Shown piece by piece: positions 22,789 through 32,432 of a stretch of DNA of 64,000 nt. The notes under the pieces were generated by a model that worked only from the letters and a program-made list of their open reading frames with translations, ran no database searches and was not told the origin of the DNA. The position numbers were made by a program, and so were the translations under genes. Origin of the DNA: Coprinus comatus (Eukaryota > Basidiomycota > Agaricomycetes > Agaricales > Agaricaceae); the NCBI GenBank assembly GCA_034638255.1, contig JAWPGT010000045.1, forward strand, positions 1 through 64,000, given 5' to 3'. How positions within the stretch are numbered: position 1 is the stretch's first letter; every line of letters starts with the position of its first letter.

Positions 22789-24466
22789 ACCCCAAGTTTC
22801 CACAATTGCCTCCCACCGAATTTCCTCTTCCACTCCCTCGTCTTCCAGACAACCACCCATATCCAGAGACGCAAACGAACAAGAACTAGTTGATCTCTTT
22901 GACTCCGCCGTACGAATCCCAGAGGTCAGCACAACCTTTGGAACTCCTTCAATCAGGAGGTACCTTCCACCCGGAATCAAACTTTCAAACGACCAACAAA
23001 GTTGTCTTGTTGATACCTGGAAACGATTTCAAGAACTCAACGAAGCAGGAAGTTCCCAAATCGCTGCCGACATCCACTACATCTTCCGATTCCTACTACC
23101 CTATAAATCCACCTCACTTCTTATCCGAGTCAACACCTACGACCTATACTTGGTAGTTGACGGACTCTATCAACCCACCGTTGAAAACCCCAATCTCACA
23201 ACTGATATCGAAGTCGACAAAACCAAAACCCTATTCTACAGCAACGAACTTGCAAACCTCAGAAACGCAGTCCGCGACAAGATCATTGCTCTAGATTTAT
23301 TCCCTACATCATCACCTATCCGAACTCATCCTCCCAATCCCAATCCCTCATCACCTGACGACGCTTCTATCCACTCAAATTCACAAACCCACTCTCGCGC
23401 TCAATCACCTACACCCAGAAACCCAGCTCGTCCTCCCTCCAGAATGACCGACCAACCTACTGAAGAAAATTACAATGGAAAGTTCGATATCCCAATCGAA
23501 AGGTTTGATGGAAAACCCATCCATTATGAGAATTGGAAAGATAGCATCATCCTCGCCCTACAATCGAAACCCAAATACTTTCGAAATGGTGCTATCCAAA
23601 CAGAACAAGCCATACCAGTTGTTCTCCAATTATTAACTCATGGGAGTTGTGGTCATTTCCGAAGGCAATACCTGAGTTCTCATAAAGATGAAACTGGAAC
23701 ATACAGATATGGAACATGGCGTGATTTCATCACAAGTCTTGACCGAGCTTTTCAACCCCATGCTGAAGCTGCCGATGCTCGCAACAAGCTCAAGACTTAT
23801 GGCATGCTTCCTTGGCAAAATATGGAAGATCATGTTAATAATGTCAAACAACTTCTTGACTTAGCCGGAATTGACAATGACGCCTACAAAGTCGATTCAT
23901 TCCGTTCTACCCTCCCTCCTAAAATCCGAGAAGCCATTGCTCTTCGCTACCCTCAACCAACTACATTCGATGAATGGACTACCATTGCCACCCAACTTGA
24001 TCAAGCTATCCGTCAGATCAACCACAAACCTCGTCCTCCAAAAAGCTATCAGAGACACAACTTCAACATCTCCAAACTACCCCAAGGAGAACCAATGGAG
24101 ATTGATGCTGCTGGACGATATGATGACGACGAATATGAAGAAGTCGGAATCCCAGATTTCGATTCTTCTGATTCAGAAAAATCTGACGAAGAAAACGAAG
24201 CTGAATTAATTCTTGGAATGGTCCTTACGGAACGACAAAAGGAACGTCGTAGCCGAGGAGTCTGCTTCTCCTGTGGAAATGCTGGACATTTCTTCCGAGA
24301 ATGCCCCAAACGTCAATCCTCATCCTCCAAACCCCGCAACAAGAAATCATCCTCATCAAATAGACCTTTCAAAAAGAAGAAGAAGAACAATGGAATTGAC
24401 AAATTCCGAAGCTTCATGAAAGTGGCATCAACACTGATTGAAGATGAAGAAGATTTGAATTTTTAG
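22781..24466 (+). CDS. Gag of element 1
   Basis: The frame is open from 22781 to the TAG at 24464–24466, but the first ATG is at 23444. The upstream 220 codons read like protein (for example SCLVDTWKRFQELNEAG, LANLRNAVRDKIIAL), so a non-AUG start or a spliced leader is possible. From the ATG the protein has about 340 residues. It carries a retrotransposon Gag core (RFDGKPIHYENWKDSI, FRSTLPPKIREAIALRYP) and a CCHC knuckle CFSCGNAGHFFREC, followed by a basic tail. It forms the virus-like particle and binds RNA. The pol frame overlaps its end. Confidence 0.85.
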   Translation, partial: QAAPQVSTIASHRISSSTPSSSRQPPISRDANEQELVDLFDSAVRIPEVSTTFGTPSIRRYLPPGIKLSNDQQSCLVDTWKRFQELNEAGSSQIAADIHYIFRFLLPYKSTSLLIRVNTYDLYLVVDGLYQPTVENPNLTTDIEVDKTKTLFYSNELANLRNAVRDKIIALDLFPTSSPIRTHPPNPNPSSPDDASIHSNSQTHSRAQSPTPRNPARPPSRMTDQPTEENYNGKFDIPIERFDGKPIHYENWKDSIILALQSKPKYFRNGAIQTEQAIPVVLQLLTHGSCGHFRRQYLSSHKDETGTYRYGTWRDFITSLDRAFQPHAEAADARNKLKTYGMLPWQNMEDHVNNVKQLLDLAGIDNDAYKVDSFRSTLPPKIREAIALRYPQPTTFDEWTTIATQLDQAIRQINHKPRPPKSYQRHNFNISKLPQGEPMEIDAAGRYDDDEYEEVGIPDFDSSDSEKSDEENEAELILGMVLTERQKERRSRGVCFSCGNAGHFFRECPKRQSSSSKPRNKKSSSSNRPFKKKKKNNGIDKFRSFMKVASTLIEDEEDLNF

Positions 24467-27400
24467 GCTGGGTTTTGCTTAAGGTGACAAGTCGAACCCA
24501 TCCAGCCTCCGCTATCCTTTCGGTGATTCATGAAGATTCTCAAGACTCAGACAATCTCTCCTTTACAGACGATGAATCGGACATTAGTACTACTCACTCC
24601 TCTACCTCAAAGACAATGGACATACCGGACCCTATTTATTCTCCTGAACCAGACAATTCACCTCCAGTGAACATTTCCTCTTATTCCTCTCTCATCCTGT
24701 CCCGCAACGAAAAATCTATTTATCTACCCATCTATCTTCAAAATCACCGCTCCCACCAGATCGCCACCCTCAACACCCTGATTGATTCAGGAGCTCAAGG
24801 AAACTTCGTTTCCGAGAAAACCGCACGCTCCCTTAACCTCCAACGAATCCCTGTGGAACCCCCAATCGCCGTTACGAATGTTGATGGAACAGAAAACATC
24901 AGTGGAACAATCACTGAGAAAGTAGTTGTGGAATGTATCATTGATGGTCGAAACATCAAGACAGATGCCTATGTTATTGGAATTGGAAAACACCCCGCCA
25001 TTCTAGGGTTTTCCTTTTTGGAACAGTACAATCCCGACATTGATTGGACTGCCAAAACATTCCGATGGCGTTCACCATCTTCTAGAACCATCTCCTGCTC
25101 CCAACTCGAAAATTCCATCACAATCAACGAAGTCACCTGCTACAGTGAAGACCCAATTGATGTTCCTAAAAACCTCCGCATTGCTGCACAATCGCTCCCT
25201 GATACCCTTGACACCGGATTGGCTGGCCGCCTCATACAAATCAATGCCAAAACTTCTGCATCCCAACTTATATCTCAAAAGCATGCAAAAGCTACATCTT
25301 CCGATCCAAAGGAGATAGTTCCTAGAACATTATGGAAATATCTTCCTGTCTTTGACAAGAAGGCTTCAGAACAATTTCCTCCATCACGACCTTGTGATCA
25401 TCGCATTGATCTAAAAGAAACCTTCACTCCAAAGTCTTACAAACCATATCGCCTTGCACCGGCTGAAATGGAAGAATTGAAGACCTTTCTTGATGAGAAC
25501 CTAGCCAAAGGATATATCCGACCATCTAAATCTCCTATGGCATCACCATTCTTTTTCGTCAACAAGAAAGATGGAAAATCTCTCAGACCATGTCAAGATT
25601 ATCGCTACCTCAATTCCCACACTGTGAAAAACGCCTATCCCATTCCTAATGTTAGCTCAATTATGGACTGCCTCCGTGGAGCTAAATACTTCACCAAAAT
25701 GGACGTTCGTCTTGGATATAACAACGTTCGGATCTTTGATGGAGACCAATGGAAAGGAGCATTCAAAACTCCATTCGGTCTTTTCGAACCCACCGTTATG
25801 TTCTTTGGAATGACAAACTCTCCTGCAACGTTCCAGGCAATGATGGATCATATCTTCCGAGACCTCATTGACAAACCTGGTTGTACAGCAGTAATTGTCT
25901 ACATGGATGACATTCTCATTTTCTCTGATAACAAGCAAGATCTTAACAAGATGACTCTTGAAGTTCTAAAAAGAGTCCAAGAAAACGATCTTTATCTCAA
26001 GACCAAGAAATGCGAATTCGAGAAAACCTCCATAGAATTCCTAGGAATGACGATAAGCCAGAACAGTATTACCATGTCAGAAGACAAACTTGCTGGAATT
26101 GCAGAATGGCCCACACCAACATCACAACGCGAAGTTAGAAAGTTCTTAGGATTTGCAAACTTCTACCGAAAATTCATCAGGAACTACGCCAATATCACCC
26201 GTCCTCTAAATGACCTCCTACGCAAATCGGTAGCATTTAAATGGACCCCAGAAGCAGAAGAAGCTTTTAACACTGTTAAGGACATGTTTGCAAACGGATC
26301 TATCCTTCTCACTCCCGATCCTCACAAACCATTCCATGTCGAAACAGATGCTTCTGACTTTGCAACGGGCGGTGTTCTATGTCAAACTGATGATAATGGA
26401 GTTACTTGTCCTTGTGCATTCCGTTCTAAATCCCTTGGACCTGCGGAACGCAACTATCCCACTCCGGACAAAGAACTCCTTGCGATCAAACAAGCTTTTG
26501 ATGACTGGCGCCACTACCTACTGGGATCACCGCATATAGTAACTGTGCACAGTGATCACAACAATCTCCGTTTTTGGCAAGACTCGCAAAAGCTGTCACG
26601 TCGTCAAGCTCGCACATGGGCTGAACTGCAGAAATACAATTTTGTGATAAAACACAAACCAGGAAAAGAAATTCCTGCTGCAGATGCACTCTCTAGACGA
26701 CCAGATCATAACTTTGACTCTGCCGAAGAAAATGTGGATATTGTGGTTTTACCAAACAAGCTATTCTTAAACGCCACTTCAACTGAACCTGCCTTAATTG
26801 CCCAAGAACCCACTCTGAAGGAGAAACAACGGCTTCTAGCACAGTATCATGATCATCATTCCGCAGGACACCCTGGAATAGATGAAACATTAAGACAAAT
26901 TCAGTTAATAGTGAAATGGCCTGGAATGCGCGATTTCATTACCAACTATGTCAAAGCCTGTCCACAATGCCAACAATTCAAGATTGATCGGAATCCTGCA
27001 AAACCTCCATTCCAACCACTTCCTCCATCCGAATCCATGCGTGTTTTTGGCAATATAGCTATGGACTTAATCACCGATCTCCCTCCTTGCGGAAAATTTG
27101 ATTCTATATTATCCGTGATAGATCGCGGATTATCGAAGGGGATAATACTCTGTCCAACGTCGAAAACCTGCACCTTCGCTGATATTTCGAAACTCCTAAT
27201 TGACAATGTCTACAAACGGTTTGGTACCCCCAACACTATTGTCTCAGATCGCGACCCTCGTTTTGCTTCTAAAGCTGCCCAAAGGTTCTTTAAAATGCTC
27301 CAGATCGACTGGAAACCTTCTACGGCATACCATCCCCAAACAGATGGTGCAACAGAACGAGCCAATCAAGAGATTGAAACATATCTCTCGATCTACTGCA

Positions 27401-28158
27401 ATAACCAACCAAACGACTGGGTCGACGCACTTCCACTTCTCGAATTCAGTTACAACTCCCGTCCCCATGCCGCCAACAAACGATCACCACTAGAAATTAT
27501 GACTGGAACAAATCCGCCATCCTTCCCCAATGTCATGGAAGAATCTGGTGCACCATCAGTCGATGATCATGTTCGAAAACTTGATCGTTTCAGACACGAA
27601 GCACTGCTAGCCTATCAATCCGCAGCTAAAGTGATATCTTCTCGTGTCAAACGCCCTCATTATCCAACCTATAATGAAGGGGATGAAGTTTATCTAAATG
27701 CGAAGAATCTTCCAATCCAATATCAGTCATCGAAGATCAAGCCGAAACGTCAAGGTCCCTTCAAAATCCTAAAACGCAAAGGACCTCTGACTTATCAACT
27801 TCTTCTACCAACTTCATGGAAGATCTACAACACGTTTCATGTGGCTCTGTTGAAACCCGCAGTTCAAAGCGAGATCAACCCAAATAAGCCTTCCTCTGAA
27901 ACTATCCCTGACTTGATAGATGGAGAAGAACACTGGGAAGTCGAAGCAATCATCAATCACAAAAGGAGTAGAAACAAGATGAAGTATTTGATCAAATGGA
28001 AGGGATTTCCTGACTCAGAGAATACTTGGGAACCAGAAGAGAATGTTTCAGATTCAGCAAAAGAACTGTTTGGAGAATACCAGAAGAACCATCGCCTTTC
28101 ACTTAAAAGGGCTCCTCCAAAGAAGACACTCTCTACCCCCCCTCGCAGATATAAATGA
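24448..28158 (+). CDS. Pol of element 1: PR, RT, RNase H, integrase, chromodomain
   Basis: One intact frame, in the −1 frame relative to gag, overlapping it at 24448–24466. Numbering from 24475: protease LIDSGAQGNF (about 104); RT with [20 protein letters not shown] and VYMDDIL (about 475); RNase H HVETDASDFATGGVL and HSDHNNLRFW; integrase zinc head H-x-H..C-x2-C (HHSAGHPG ... CPQCQQF); catalytic D, D, E in MDLITDLP, VSDRDPRF and TERANQEIE. The C-terminal chromodomain (EVEAIINHKRS, YLIKWKGFPDSENTWEPE) marks a chromovirus and probably directs integration to heterochromatin marks. No inactivating change is visible. No ATG starts the frame, so expression by −1 frameshift or as a fusion is likely. 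Confidence 0.92.
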   Translation, partial: RRFEFLGWVLLKVTSRTHPASAILSVIHEDSQDSDNLSFTDDESDISTTHSSTSKTMDIPDPIYSPEPDNSPPVNISSYSSLILSRNEKSIYLPIYLQNHRSHQIATLNTLIDSGAQGNFVSEKTARSLNLQRIPVEPPIAVTNVDGTENISGTITEKVVVECIIDGRNIKTDAYVIGIGKHPAILGFSFLEQYNPDIDWTAKTFRWRSPSSRTISCSQLENSITINEVTCYSEDPIDVPKNLRIAAQSLPDTLDTGLAGRLIQINAKTSASQLISQKHAKATSSDPKEIVPRTLWKYLPVFDKKASEQFPPSRPCDHRIDLKETFTPKSYKPYRLAPAEMEELKTFLDENLAKGYIRPSKSPMASPFFFVNKKDGKSLRPCQDYRYLNSHTVKNAYPIPNVSSIMDCLRGAKYFTKMDVRLGYNNVRIFDGDQWKGAFKTPFGLFEPTVMFFGMTNSPATFQAMMDHIFRDLIDKPGCTAVIVYMDDILIFSDNKQDLNKMTLEVLKRVQENDLYLKTKKCEFEKTSIEFLGMTISQNSITMSEDKLAGIAEWPTPTSQREVRKFLGFANFYRKFIRNYANITRPLNDLLRKSVAFKWTPEAEEAFNTVKDMFANGSILLTPDPHKPFHVETDASDFATGGVLCQTDDNGVTCPCAFRSKSLGPAERNYPTPDKELLAIKQAFDDWRHYLLGSPHIVTVHSDHNNLRFWQDSQKLSRRQARTWAELQKYNFVIKHKPGKEIPAADALSRRPDHNFDSAEENVDIVVLPNKLFLNATSTEPALIAQEPTLKEKQRLLAQYHDHHSAGHPGIDETLRQIQLIVKWPGMRDFITNYVKACPQCQQFKIDRNPAKPPFQPLPPSESMRVFGNIAMDLITDLPPCGKFDSILSVIDRGLSKGIILCPTSKTCTFADISKLLIDNVYKRFGTPNTIVSDRDPRFASKAAQRFFKMLQIDWKPSTAYHPQTDGATERANQEIETYLSIYCNNQPNDWVDALPLLEFSYNSRPHAANKRSPLEIMTGTNPPSFPNVMEESGAPSVDDHVRKLDRFRHEALLAYQSAAKVISSRVKRPHYPTYNEGDEVYLNAKNLPIQYQSSKIKPKRQGPFKILKRKGPLTYQLLLPTSWKIYNTFHVALLKPAVQSEINPNKPSSETIPDLIDGEEHWEVEAIINHKRSRNKMKYLIKWKGFPDSENTWEPEENVSDSAKELFGEYQKNHRLSLKRAPPKKTLSTPPRRYK

Positions 28159-30199
28159 CCCAACAACAAGACTCTACCTCAGGCCCCTCTCCTCTGAATA
28201 CTCGCCCTCCTCTCACTCATCTTCCACACCGAGCCTAAGCTCAACCACCAACGACACCTTTCCGTCACCAGCAACCACACCCCCTCGAACTGCATCTACA
28301 ACAGGAGCTATCAATACTCCTCTTGCTTTCAATCCAGCTTTTGATCCTAACCAACTTCGACTGGACGATCCAGAAGTTCAAGTTCTTCTTGATACTGCTA
28401 TCGAGGATATTCCTCCTCACATTCTCAATCGCCTGCACATTGACACTCTTATCGCTCGTGGTACTTACCCACCTGGAACAACTCTGATTGAAGAACCCCA
28501 ACTCGCCGCAGCCATTGTCCTGGCAAGGTTCAATGCCATTCCACCTACCATGGATCAAACAGAGACACCCATTGCTCACCCCATACCCCGCATCGCAACC
28601 CCAGACGCAGTCTCTCCCCTCATTGAACGACCGACCACTGCACCCTCTAGGTCAGATGGTAACTCGCCTGAACCAGTATTTGCGACGGAAATTCACCCGA
28701 GAAGCGCACCTGCCACCCCCTCCGTTCATAATTCGAGTACATCGGAATGGGGAAATCACTATAACTGGAGAAGGGGAGTTGGACATCCAAACATGCTCTC
28801 CTACCACGAGGATGGAGAGGCACCACGAGAGTTACCAGCTGGATCCAATGCCGATTTTCTCTCCCTTCCATATTTCGAGAAACTCTATGAACTCTGGAAT
28901 GTCCTCACCCACATTGCGTCGACGGCACGAGCAGAACGATATGCTCCAACCTCCGCACCCGGTCGCTTGGCACAATTATACTTCGTTCGACAACTCGGGG
29001 AGACCGTTACCGAGTACCTCGCCCGTGCATCGGAGATCTCAGAAGCCTCTACCCCCACAACCAACCCTCCACGACCAGATGACCCAACGGGATCGGATGT
29101 TCCTAGAAATGTTGGACGTGAGAACCCCAGCCTCCCAGCTAGCCAGGTTCCTCCCGCCAATCTCCTTACCGACATCCCCAATACCTATCCAATCGCCCCA
29201 GACCATCCATTCGCCAACCTTGGTTCCAGATATCCGTATCGATACACCACGCCCGCTCTTTACCATCCCCCAAACCGACGAGAGGCCCGTATCTTACGAA
29301 ATATCTCCAACCCACCATTCGAATCGTCAAGAGCAGTTCACTATGCATCGTCATTAAAGGAACTGGCTGATAAGATCATCGGTTCTGGAGATTTTGAGCA
29401 ACAATTTGGAAGGTTCCCGGTCTACAAGTTGAAGGAAGATATCATGAAGAAGGATATTCCCTTACTGGTCTACAACCAGTTCACCGACGAAGAAAAGAAG
29501 TGCTATGATTACGGTTGCATTGTCTGTGGATTAGTCGGACACATTGGATCGTCATGCCCTGACTACCAATGCCAATTCTGCAACACCATGGGACATTATT
29601 CCTGGACTTGCAAGAATCGACCCACATCCCCAGTCATTGTCTCTCGACTCAATACTCCCGAGCCCCTGGAACCAGCCACTCCCATTGCACTTACAAGAGC
29701 TCAAGATCAAATCACTCCCGAGATCTTTGGCACCCAGAAAGCTCATGGACTACAATTTCATCGTGTCGGACATACTTCCTCCCTCCTCACTCCTCTCCCT
29801 CGACGTCTCGATGAGAACCGAAACCCCGAATTCACCACTACTTATCTGTTAACCACTCATCCCACTTCGGATCGAATTCTGGCTCGTCGAACCCTCGCTC
29901 CTCTTACAAACGAGTGTCCCTTTCCTGCCAACTTGGAGAACGATGGAAACTATCGAGGAGATGCCAGACCATGGGTCAACCCCAGATTGCCACCTAATCG
30001 AGTCACCTATCGAGATGAGCAAGACAACCGCCGAGTAGATGAAATCCGCCACCCCTCCCAGTTCCTACACCGCATTTCACATACTCCTCCTCTTTGGGAA
30101 ATCCCCACTTCAGCAGTACGCCACCCTCTTCCTGCCAGACCACCCACTCCGCTGCCCGCCTACCAAACTCGACCCTCTCGCTATGACAGACGTGTCTAA
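28043..30199 (+). CDS. Third ORF of element 1, two zinc knuckles
   Basis: 718 codons from an ATG inside the pol 3' end (116-base overlap) to a stop 111 bases before the LTR. The first 200 residues are Pro/Ser/Thr-rich; the middle has helical stretches (FEKLYELWNVLTHIA, LAQLYFVRQLGETV). Around residue 440–490 is a compact region (SLKELADKIIGSGDFEQQF), directly followed by two CCHC knuckles, CIVCGLVGHIGSSC and CQFCNTMGHYSWTC (about 492–522). The tail is Pro/Arg-rich. There is no signal peptide or membrane helix, so it is not an envelope protein. It resembles a second Gag-like nucleic-acid-binding protein. Element 2 has a counterpart. Function unknown. Confidence 0.75.
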   Translation: MFQIQQKNCLENTRRTIAFHLKGLLQRRHSLPPLADINDPTTRLYLRPLSSEYSPSSHSSSTPSLSSTTNDTFPSPATTPPRTASTTGAINTPLAFNPAFDPNQLRLDDPEVQVLLDTAIEDIPPHILNRLHIDTLIARGTYPPGTTLIEEPQLAAAIVLARFNAIPPTMDQTETPIAHPIPRIATPDAVSPLIERPTTAPSRSDGNSPEPVFATEIHPRSAPATPSVHNSSTSEWGNHYNWRRGVGHPNMLSYHEDGEAPRELPAGSNADFLSLPYFEKLYELWNVLTHIASTARAERYAPTSAPGRLAQLYFVRQLGETVTEYLARASEISEASTPTTNPPRPDDPTGSDVPRNVGRENPSLPASQVPPANLLTDIPNTYPIAPDHPFANLGSRYPYRYTTPALYHPPNRREARILRNISNPPFESSRAVHYASSLKELADKIIGSGDFEQQFGRFPVYKLKEDIMKKDIPLLVYNQFTDEEKKCYDYGCIVCGLVGHIGSSCPDYQCQFCNTMGHYSWTCKNRPTSPVIVSRLNTPEPLEPATPIALTRAQDQITPEIFGTQKAHGLQFHRVGHTSSLLTPLPRRLDENRNPEFTTTYLLTTHPTSDRILARRTLAPLTNECPFPANLENDGNYRGDARPWVNPRLPPNRVTYRDEQDNRRVDEIRHPSQFLHRISHTPPLWEIPTSAVRHPLPARPPTPLPAYQTRPSRYDRRV

Positions 30200-30299
30200 A
30201 CGTGGACCTATTTTCTTTGAGTACTTTTTCTTTCCTTCTTATTTTCGTCTGGACTACTACCTTGAACTATTATTTATGAACTATGGACTAGTTCTCTAG

Positions 30300-30310
30300 A
30301 AAGGGGATAA
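30300..30310 (+). promoter_or_regulatory. Polypurine tract of element 1
   Basis: AAAGGGGATAA lies directly before the 3' LTR and is the expected primer for plus-strand DNA. Confidence 0.75.
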
Positions 30311-30722
30311 TGTTACGGTTTCATATTTATCACGACTAATCATTAGTACTAATGATGGACGATAGTGTACTTTCTCTTACTCGTTTCACATAGCCTTGGA
30401 CTACTGTTTCGTATAGCCTCGGACTAGCACCTTCTACGGACTTCCACTTGTCGTTTCACTCACTGTTTCAGCTGTAGATAGTTTCACTCTCCTGTCTCAC
30501 ATGTATCAAGCATAGCCTACAACCTGTACTCGTAGTTGTATAAATACATGGACAGCGACAGAGATTAAGCTTCAGCTTAATACTCTAAGTTGCTTCTACT
30601 CTATCTCGTTCATCGCCCTCAACTTGATACCTAGAACCGGAGTCAGCTCTAACTCTTGCACGAACGGCTTACTAGTAAGGAACACCTGTGATCTACAGTC
30701 CGAGTACTGTGGAGGTCGTCCC
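30311..30722 (+). repeat. 3' LTR of element 1, truncated by 108 bases
   Basis: It matches 21889–22300 base for base by eye, then switches abruptly to the 5' LTR of element 2. The missing last part is not found beyond element 2. Confidence 0.88.
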
Positions 30723-31358
30723 TGTTACGAGTCCACCCAAACCACCGGCCCGTACCACCACCACCGAGGAAGACTTGTTCGCCATCTTCCCCGAACTCAT
30801 TCCCAATGACGACACCATGGACGACTCCGCTTGACATACCATTCCCCGGTGACATCACGGTGACATCACTATGACATCGCTATGACCTAACGTCGAACTA
30901 AGTATGAGACTCCACTTATGCTTAGAAGTCTGCATTTCCCCAGCTCCAGTATTAGTTATGTGTTTCGTCATTTTACTCCTGTTGACTAATCTTTCATTGT
31001 ATATGGAGTAAATAGTCCCCGACCCCGATGTCTCACCTACTCCTGTTGACAGTTCTAGCATTGTGTATGGAGTAGATTATAAAGCGATGACGAGTATTTG
31101 GGATATACGTAGTTAGTAGCTATTAATAGGTACATTCCTAGAATAGTATAAATACTCACTGTATTAGACGATTAAAGCCTTAAGCTTTAATCTCTTCTGT
31201 TGTAGCCCTTATACATCTCTGTCTCCATACCTCTCGGTCACTAGGTTGAAAGGCCTTGAGATTGCAGCAGAGTGTTTATTGATCGCACGTTCCTACACGA
31301 CTGCACTCTAGCGTTTAAGTTCCAGGAGTGTTCAGCTTAACGGTTTGTGGTCATAACA
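30723..31358 (+). repeat. 5' LTR of element 2
   Basis: 636 bases, TGTTA...TAACA. It contains TGACATCAC-type short repeats near 30850–30885, TATAAATA at 31147–31154 and the self-priming sequence at 31182–31193. Its first 110 bases carry the C-terminal codons of the third ORF seen in the 3' copy. Confidence 0.92.
31147..31154 (+). promoter_or_regulatory. TATA box of element 2 LTR
   Basis: TATAAATA, 35 bases ahead of the sequence that pairs with the primer site. The same spacing is found in the 3' LTR (38801 to 38836) and in element 1. Confidence 0.7.
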
Positions 31359-31360
31359 TT

Positions 31361-31372
31361 AGATTAAAGCTT
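31361..31372 (+). promoter_or_regulatory. Self-primer-binding site of element 2
   Basis: AGATTAAAGCTT starts two bases after the LTR and is the exact reverse complement of 31182–31193 in the LTR. Confidence 0.75.
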
Positions 31373-31721
31373 CCCTTTCACTGGACCGGTAGGGTTATCC
31401 GGTCTCTCCCCCTTGGAACCGAACGGAGGATTGTCGAAACCCGGCAGTCAATCGATTCCCGTCATCTTGGAACTTGAAACGGCGTTACTTGTTCTGGTCT
31501 AACCGGTACCTCTTAGTGGTATACTGGTAGTCGTTATACCCGCTAATCCCTGGTATAACGCGTCGCAGCTCACAAAGTGATACTCCTTCGCCGGAGCAAA
31601 GTGGGAAGTCTAGGTGTTTGAAATCCTAGCCAACCGGACCGCGGTGGGTTTGTACATCGCTGAAATCTACGCATTTAGTAAGTCGTAGTCAGGCCCCTTT
31701 AATTAGGACCCCCTGGCCGTC

Positions 31722-31830
31722 AAGCTCTAAGCGAGCGCAAGCTGTTAAGTCAGTAAAAGCTCTAAGCGAGCACTCAAGCTGTTAGTCAGTAAAAGCTCTA
31801 AGCGAGCATTATCAAGCTGTCAGGCAGCAG
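31722..31830 (+). repeat. Tandem 35-base repeat in element 2 leader
   Basis: Three copies of a unit beginning aagctctaagcgagc start at 31722, 31757 and 31793, each followed by an aagctgt(t) and, in the first two, agtcagtaaa. They could be a packaging or translation-control element. Confidence 0.75.
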
Positions 31831-32432
31831 TTCTCCCTTTTCCATTTCCAATCCATTCCTTACACCACCACACTCCTTTATAAAAACCTCTACAAATTCC
31901 TGGGCAACCACCAACTCTGAATCATCATTTCACGACAACGAAGAACCAGCCAAACATCAGTTCCTAAACCGGAATTTGATAGGTCACAACTTCAACGAAG
32001 TAGATCTCGTTACCGAGAAACCCCTTCCACCGAACCCTTCCCAGTTCACATCCCCGGACCGATCCAAGCCTCTACCTCACAAGACTCTGGACGCTCCACC
32101 TCGTCATTTTATACACAACCACCAGTACCTCCCCAATCTCAGCTTTTCGGAGAACCTAGTCCTATACAACGACAAGGTTCGCAATCTAGCGAAACTTCAA
32201 AACAGCAATACAGAGAGAAACAACAACAATCTTCATCCGAAGAAGACGACTCAGACGACGACGACCCCCCGCCAATCCCTCCTCGAAGACCTAGAGTTAC
32301 TATCCCGTCTCGAGTCCATACACCAATCACAACTCCCGCCAACCCAACAACTCCACACACTCCGTCATTACCCCCGGCTCCACCAAATCCCTCCACACTA
32401 CTACAAACAGCTCGTCAAGCTCAAATCCAAAG

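Larger units (their letters stand above)
21889..30722 (+). mobile_element. Ty3/gypsy chromovirus, element 1 (nearly intact, 3' LTR truncated)
   Basis: Order: LTR, primer site, repeat-bearing leader, gag, pol (protease, reverse transcriptase, RNase H, integrase, chromodomain), third ORF, polypurine tract, LTR. The 3' LTR stops after 412 bases where element 2 begins. Those 412 bases look identical to the 5' LTR, so insertion is recent. The 5' flank is TATGT; its duplicate is not present. Confidence 0.92.

Noticed and set aside
28488..29357. 289-codon frame overlapping the third ORF of element 1
   Set aside because: Most of it looks like a shadow of the Pro/Ser-rich main frame. The main frame alone holds the zinc knuckles and spans the region without interruption.
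28043..30199. Envelope protein call for the third ORF of element 1
   Set aside because: There is no signal peptide, transmembrane segment or fusion-peptide-like stretch. Zinc knuckles point to nucleic-acid binding instead.
31722..31830. CRISPR-like repeat array
   Set aside because: Three short direct repeats inside a eukaryotic retrotransposon leader, with near-identical spacers. They are tandem repeats, not a CRISPR array.
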